Assembly (NCBI GenBank): GCA_019752775.1
Contig: JAIELU010000076.1
Span: 1-5,464, forward strand
DNA from: Campylobacterales bacterium
Lineage (GTDB): Bacteria; Campylobacterota; Campylobacteria; Campylobacterales; Arcobacteraceae
Reading direction: 5' to 3'
DNA: 5,464 nt
Position numbers and translations under genes: made by a program. Below are positions 3,554 to 5,464 of the stretch, one piece after another (positions within the stretch are counted from its first letter, which is position 1; each line of letters starts with the position of its first letter). The notes below the pieces were generated by a model. The model worked only from the letters and a program-made list of their open reading frames with translations, did no database searches and had not been told where the DNA came from.

Positions 3554-5464
3554 ATGAATAACAAATTTATTAAAGTACATCAAACTAATTTAAGAGTTAG
3601 ATATAAATATTTTTTATTAAAAGATGAGTTTATAGATGAAAATATCTTAAAAAACTATTTTGAAAAAATAAAAGATATAAAAAATGTACGAATAAATAAA
3701 AAAGCTTTTAGTATTATTTTTGAATTACATAAAGACATAAGCATAGAAATAGAAGAAATTTTAAATAAACTTACTATTGAAGAGTTATTAAAATCTTGCG
3801 AAGATGAAGTTGCTGCTGTTTGTATATCTTGCGTTGGAAGTGAAGAACCATCAATAAATGGAATAGTAAGAGCAACTAGTGCTTTAATTGCTGAAAGATT
3901 TGTAACAAATGATCTATTAAAAGCAGGAATTACAACTGGTGCATCAATTCCCTTATTAATTGAGGGTTCAAAAGAGTTATTAAAAGAAGGATTAACTTCA
4001 AAAGTTTTAGAAAGTGCAGCTGTTGCTATTTCTATTTATAGAAAAGATTATTTAGCTGCAAACTCTACAAATGCAATGATTGAACTTGGTGAATATATTG
4101 AAGAAACGACTGTTCATAAAAGTGATGATTTATTAAAAGAGTTATCAAAACCAAATGTTGAAGAAGCTTGGATTGAGAAAAAAATTGATGGAAAAATCAC
4201 TGAAATTCTAGTAAAAAGTAATGATATTGAAATTGGAGATATTGTTGTAGTTGGAATTGGAAATACTATTCCTGTTGATGGGCATATAGTTGAAGGAACC
4301 GGTAGCGTAAATCAAGTTTCAATGACAGGAGAAGCTGAACCTGTTGTAAAATATAGAGGTGATAGGGTTATTTCTGGAACTATTGTTGAAGAAGGAAGAT
4401 TTAGAATTTGGGCTGAGCATGTTGGAGCCAACACAGCAACTCAAAGAATAAAACATTATATTGAAAACTCTTTAAATGAAAAATCATCAGTTCAGTTAAA
4501 AGCCAATAAACTAGCAAATAAATTAGTTCCAGTAACTTTGGGACTTGCAACTGCTTCATATATTTTTGCAAAAGATTTTGAAAGGGTAGCTTCAATTTTA
4601 CAAGCTGATTATTCTTGTGCTTTAAAACTTGCAACTCCAGTTGCTTTTAAATCTACTATTTCAAAAGCTGGGCATAATGGAATTATGATAAAAGGCGCAA
4701 AATCAATAGAAGCTTTAAGTAATGCGGATACTTTTGTTTTTGATAAAACAGGAACTTTAACAGGTGGAGAATTAGAAGTAATTTGTGTTGAATCTTATGA
4801 TGAAAAATGGAGTGAAGATAAACTTTTAAATCTTACAGCTTCAACAGAAGAACACTATTTTCATCCTGTTGCAGAAGCTGTTGTAAAAGCAGCAAAACAA
4901 AGAGGTTTTGTTCACATGCACCATGAAGAAGTTGAATTTATTGTGGCTCATGGAGTAAAAACAGAAGTAAAAGGGAAATCTGTAATTATTGGAAGCAGGC
5001 ATTTTTTAGAAGATGATGAAAAAATTGATTTTAGTGAACACAAAGATAAAATTGAAAACTCATTAAGAGATGGCAGAACTCTACTTTACATAGCTTACAA
5101 CGGGAAACTTTTAGGAACAATTACCTTAGCTGATGAGTTAAGACAAAATTCTAAAGAGGCAATTTCAAGATTAAAAAAACTTGGTGTAAAAAATATCATT
5201 ATGCTAACAGGTGACACAAAACAAAAAGCACAAATGATAGCAAATGAGTTAGGAATTGATGAAGTAAGAGCTGAACTTTTACCTCAAGATAAAGCGAATA
5301 TTGTAAAAGAGTTAATGAAACAAGGCAGAAAAGTAGCCTTCATCGGTGATGGAATAAATGACGCTCCTGCATTAATCTCTGCTCATGTTGGAATTTCTAT
5401 GAGTAGAGGTGCAGATATTGCAAAAGCAACCGCTGATATTAGTCTATTAAAAGATGATATTATG
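3554..5464 (+). CDS. fezB: P1B-6-type metal-transporting ATPase, FezB-like (3' end missing)
   Basis: An open frame runs from ATG 3554 to the window end (637 codons). By family length, only the C-terminal membrane helices, perhaps 60-80 residues, are missing. The N-terminus (about 9-60, beginning HQTNLRVRYKY) is an HMA2-like domain without CxxC. Hydrophobic segments lie around 100-163. The actuator domain has GDIVVV and TGEAEP (258-263). Membrane segments are about 324-339 and 345-368, the latter with S354-C355-A356 and T361-P362. The catalytic domain has the phosphorylation site DKTGT at D397, HP at H437-P438, TGDT (552-555) and GDGINDAPA (598-606, D599 and D603). SCA in the transmembrane metal site, instead of CPC or CPH, is the P1B-6 signature. 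FezB of ferrosomes is a P1B-6 ATPase, as I recall, so iron loading into a vesicle is proposed. Only a weak Shine-Dalgarno precedes the start, five bases after the previous stop, so translation may be coupled. The fezB name is inferred from motif and context. Confidence 0.9.
   Translation, partial: MNNKFIKVHQTNLRVRYKYFLLKDEFIDENILKNYFEKIKDIKNVRINKKAFSIIFELHKDISIEIEEILNKLTIEELLKSCEDEVAAVCISCVGSEEPSINGIVRATSALIAERFVTNDLLKAGITTGASIPLLIEGSKELLKEGLTSKVLESAAVAISIYRKDYLAANSTNAMIELGEYIEETTVHKSDDLLKELSKPNVEEAWIEKKIDGKITEILVKSNDIEIGDIVVVGIGNTIPVDGHIVEGTGSVNQVSMTGEAEPVVKYRGDRVISGTIVEEGRFRIWAEHVGANTATQRIKHYIENSLNEKSSVQLKANKLANKLVPVTLGLATASYIFAKDFERVASILQADYSCALKLATPVAFKSTISKAGHNGIMIKGAKSIEALSNADTFVFDKTGTLTGGELEVICVESYDEKWSEDKLLNLTASTEEHYFHPVAEAVVKAAKQRGFVHMHHEEVEFIVAHGVKTEVKGKSVIIGSRHFLEDDEKIDFSEHKDKIENSLRDGRTLLYIAYNGKLLGTITLADELRQNSKEAISRLKKLGVKNIIMLTGDTKQKAQMIANELGIDEVRAELLPQDKANIVKELMKQGRKVAFIGDGINDAPALISAHVGISMSRGADIAKATADISLLKDDIM

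Noticed and set aside
4401..4634. Minus-strand 77-codon frame
   Set aside because: It lies entirely antisense to conserved ATPase sequence, including the SCA membrane motif region, so it is a shadow.
1611..5464. Encapsulin nanocompartment system
   Set aside because: A ferritin-like protein can be encapsulin cargo, but no shell protein is visible and the cargo here ends in a membrane helix rather than a short soluble targeting tail.
1611..5464. Magnetosome island
   Set aside because: Apart from the MamC-like layout of one protein, no MamK, MamE, MamB/M or similar magnetosome protein is seen.

Overview
The window is very AT-rich and packed with short, tightly spaced genes. It looks like chromosomal DNA of a low-GC bacterium, and the codon use, TTG starts with strong Shine-Dalgarno sequences and protein styles most resemble an Arcobacter-like member of the Campylobacterota. 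That taxonomic guess is inference; no rRNA or other marker is present.

Left edge (1-809): the last 46 codons of a PAS-type protein end at 143 on the + strand. Two minus-strand genes follow: a 62-aa protein with four CxxC knuckles (150-338) and a 130-aa unrecognised helical protein (417-809). An intergenic region with divergent promoters (810-934) holds a perfect 9-bp inverted repeat with a 2-bp spacer next to a minus-strand TATAAT.

Right part (935-5464): eight + strand genes lie nearly end to end. In order they are a 47-aa single-pass membrane peptide (TTG start) overlapping the next gene by one base; a Fur-family regulator; an 80-bp promoter-like gap; a 104-aa HMA2-like protein without CxxC; a 227-aa ferritin-like (DUF2202-type) protein with a C-terminal membrane helix; a 77-aa YtxH-like membrane protein; a 120-aa two-helix membrane protein with MamC-like layout; a 116-aa protein with an Asn/Gln-rich head and a membrane helix; and a P1B-type ATPase with the SCA...TP signature of the P1B-6 subgroup. 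The ATPase is cut by the window end after 637 codons.

Taken together this looks like a ferrosome (fez) iron-storage organelle cluster. As I recall the literature, ferrosomes are membrane-bounded iron phosphate compartments that need a P1B-6 ATPase (FezB) and small membrane proteins, and they are iron/Fur controlled in Clostridioides difficile. The proposed division of labour is inference: the ATPase would load iron into a vesicle, the small glycine-zipper membrane proteins and HMA2-like protein would build or scaffold it, the membrane-tethered ferritin-like protein would handle or oxidise iron at its surface, and the Fur-type regulator would control expression. The most distinctive parts are the membrane-anchored ferritin-like protein, the MamC-like protein, and the recurrence of one glycine-zipper helix in four consecutive gene products.
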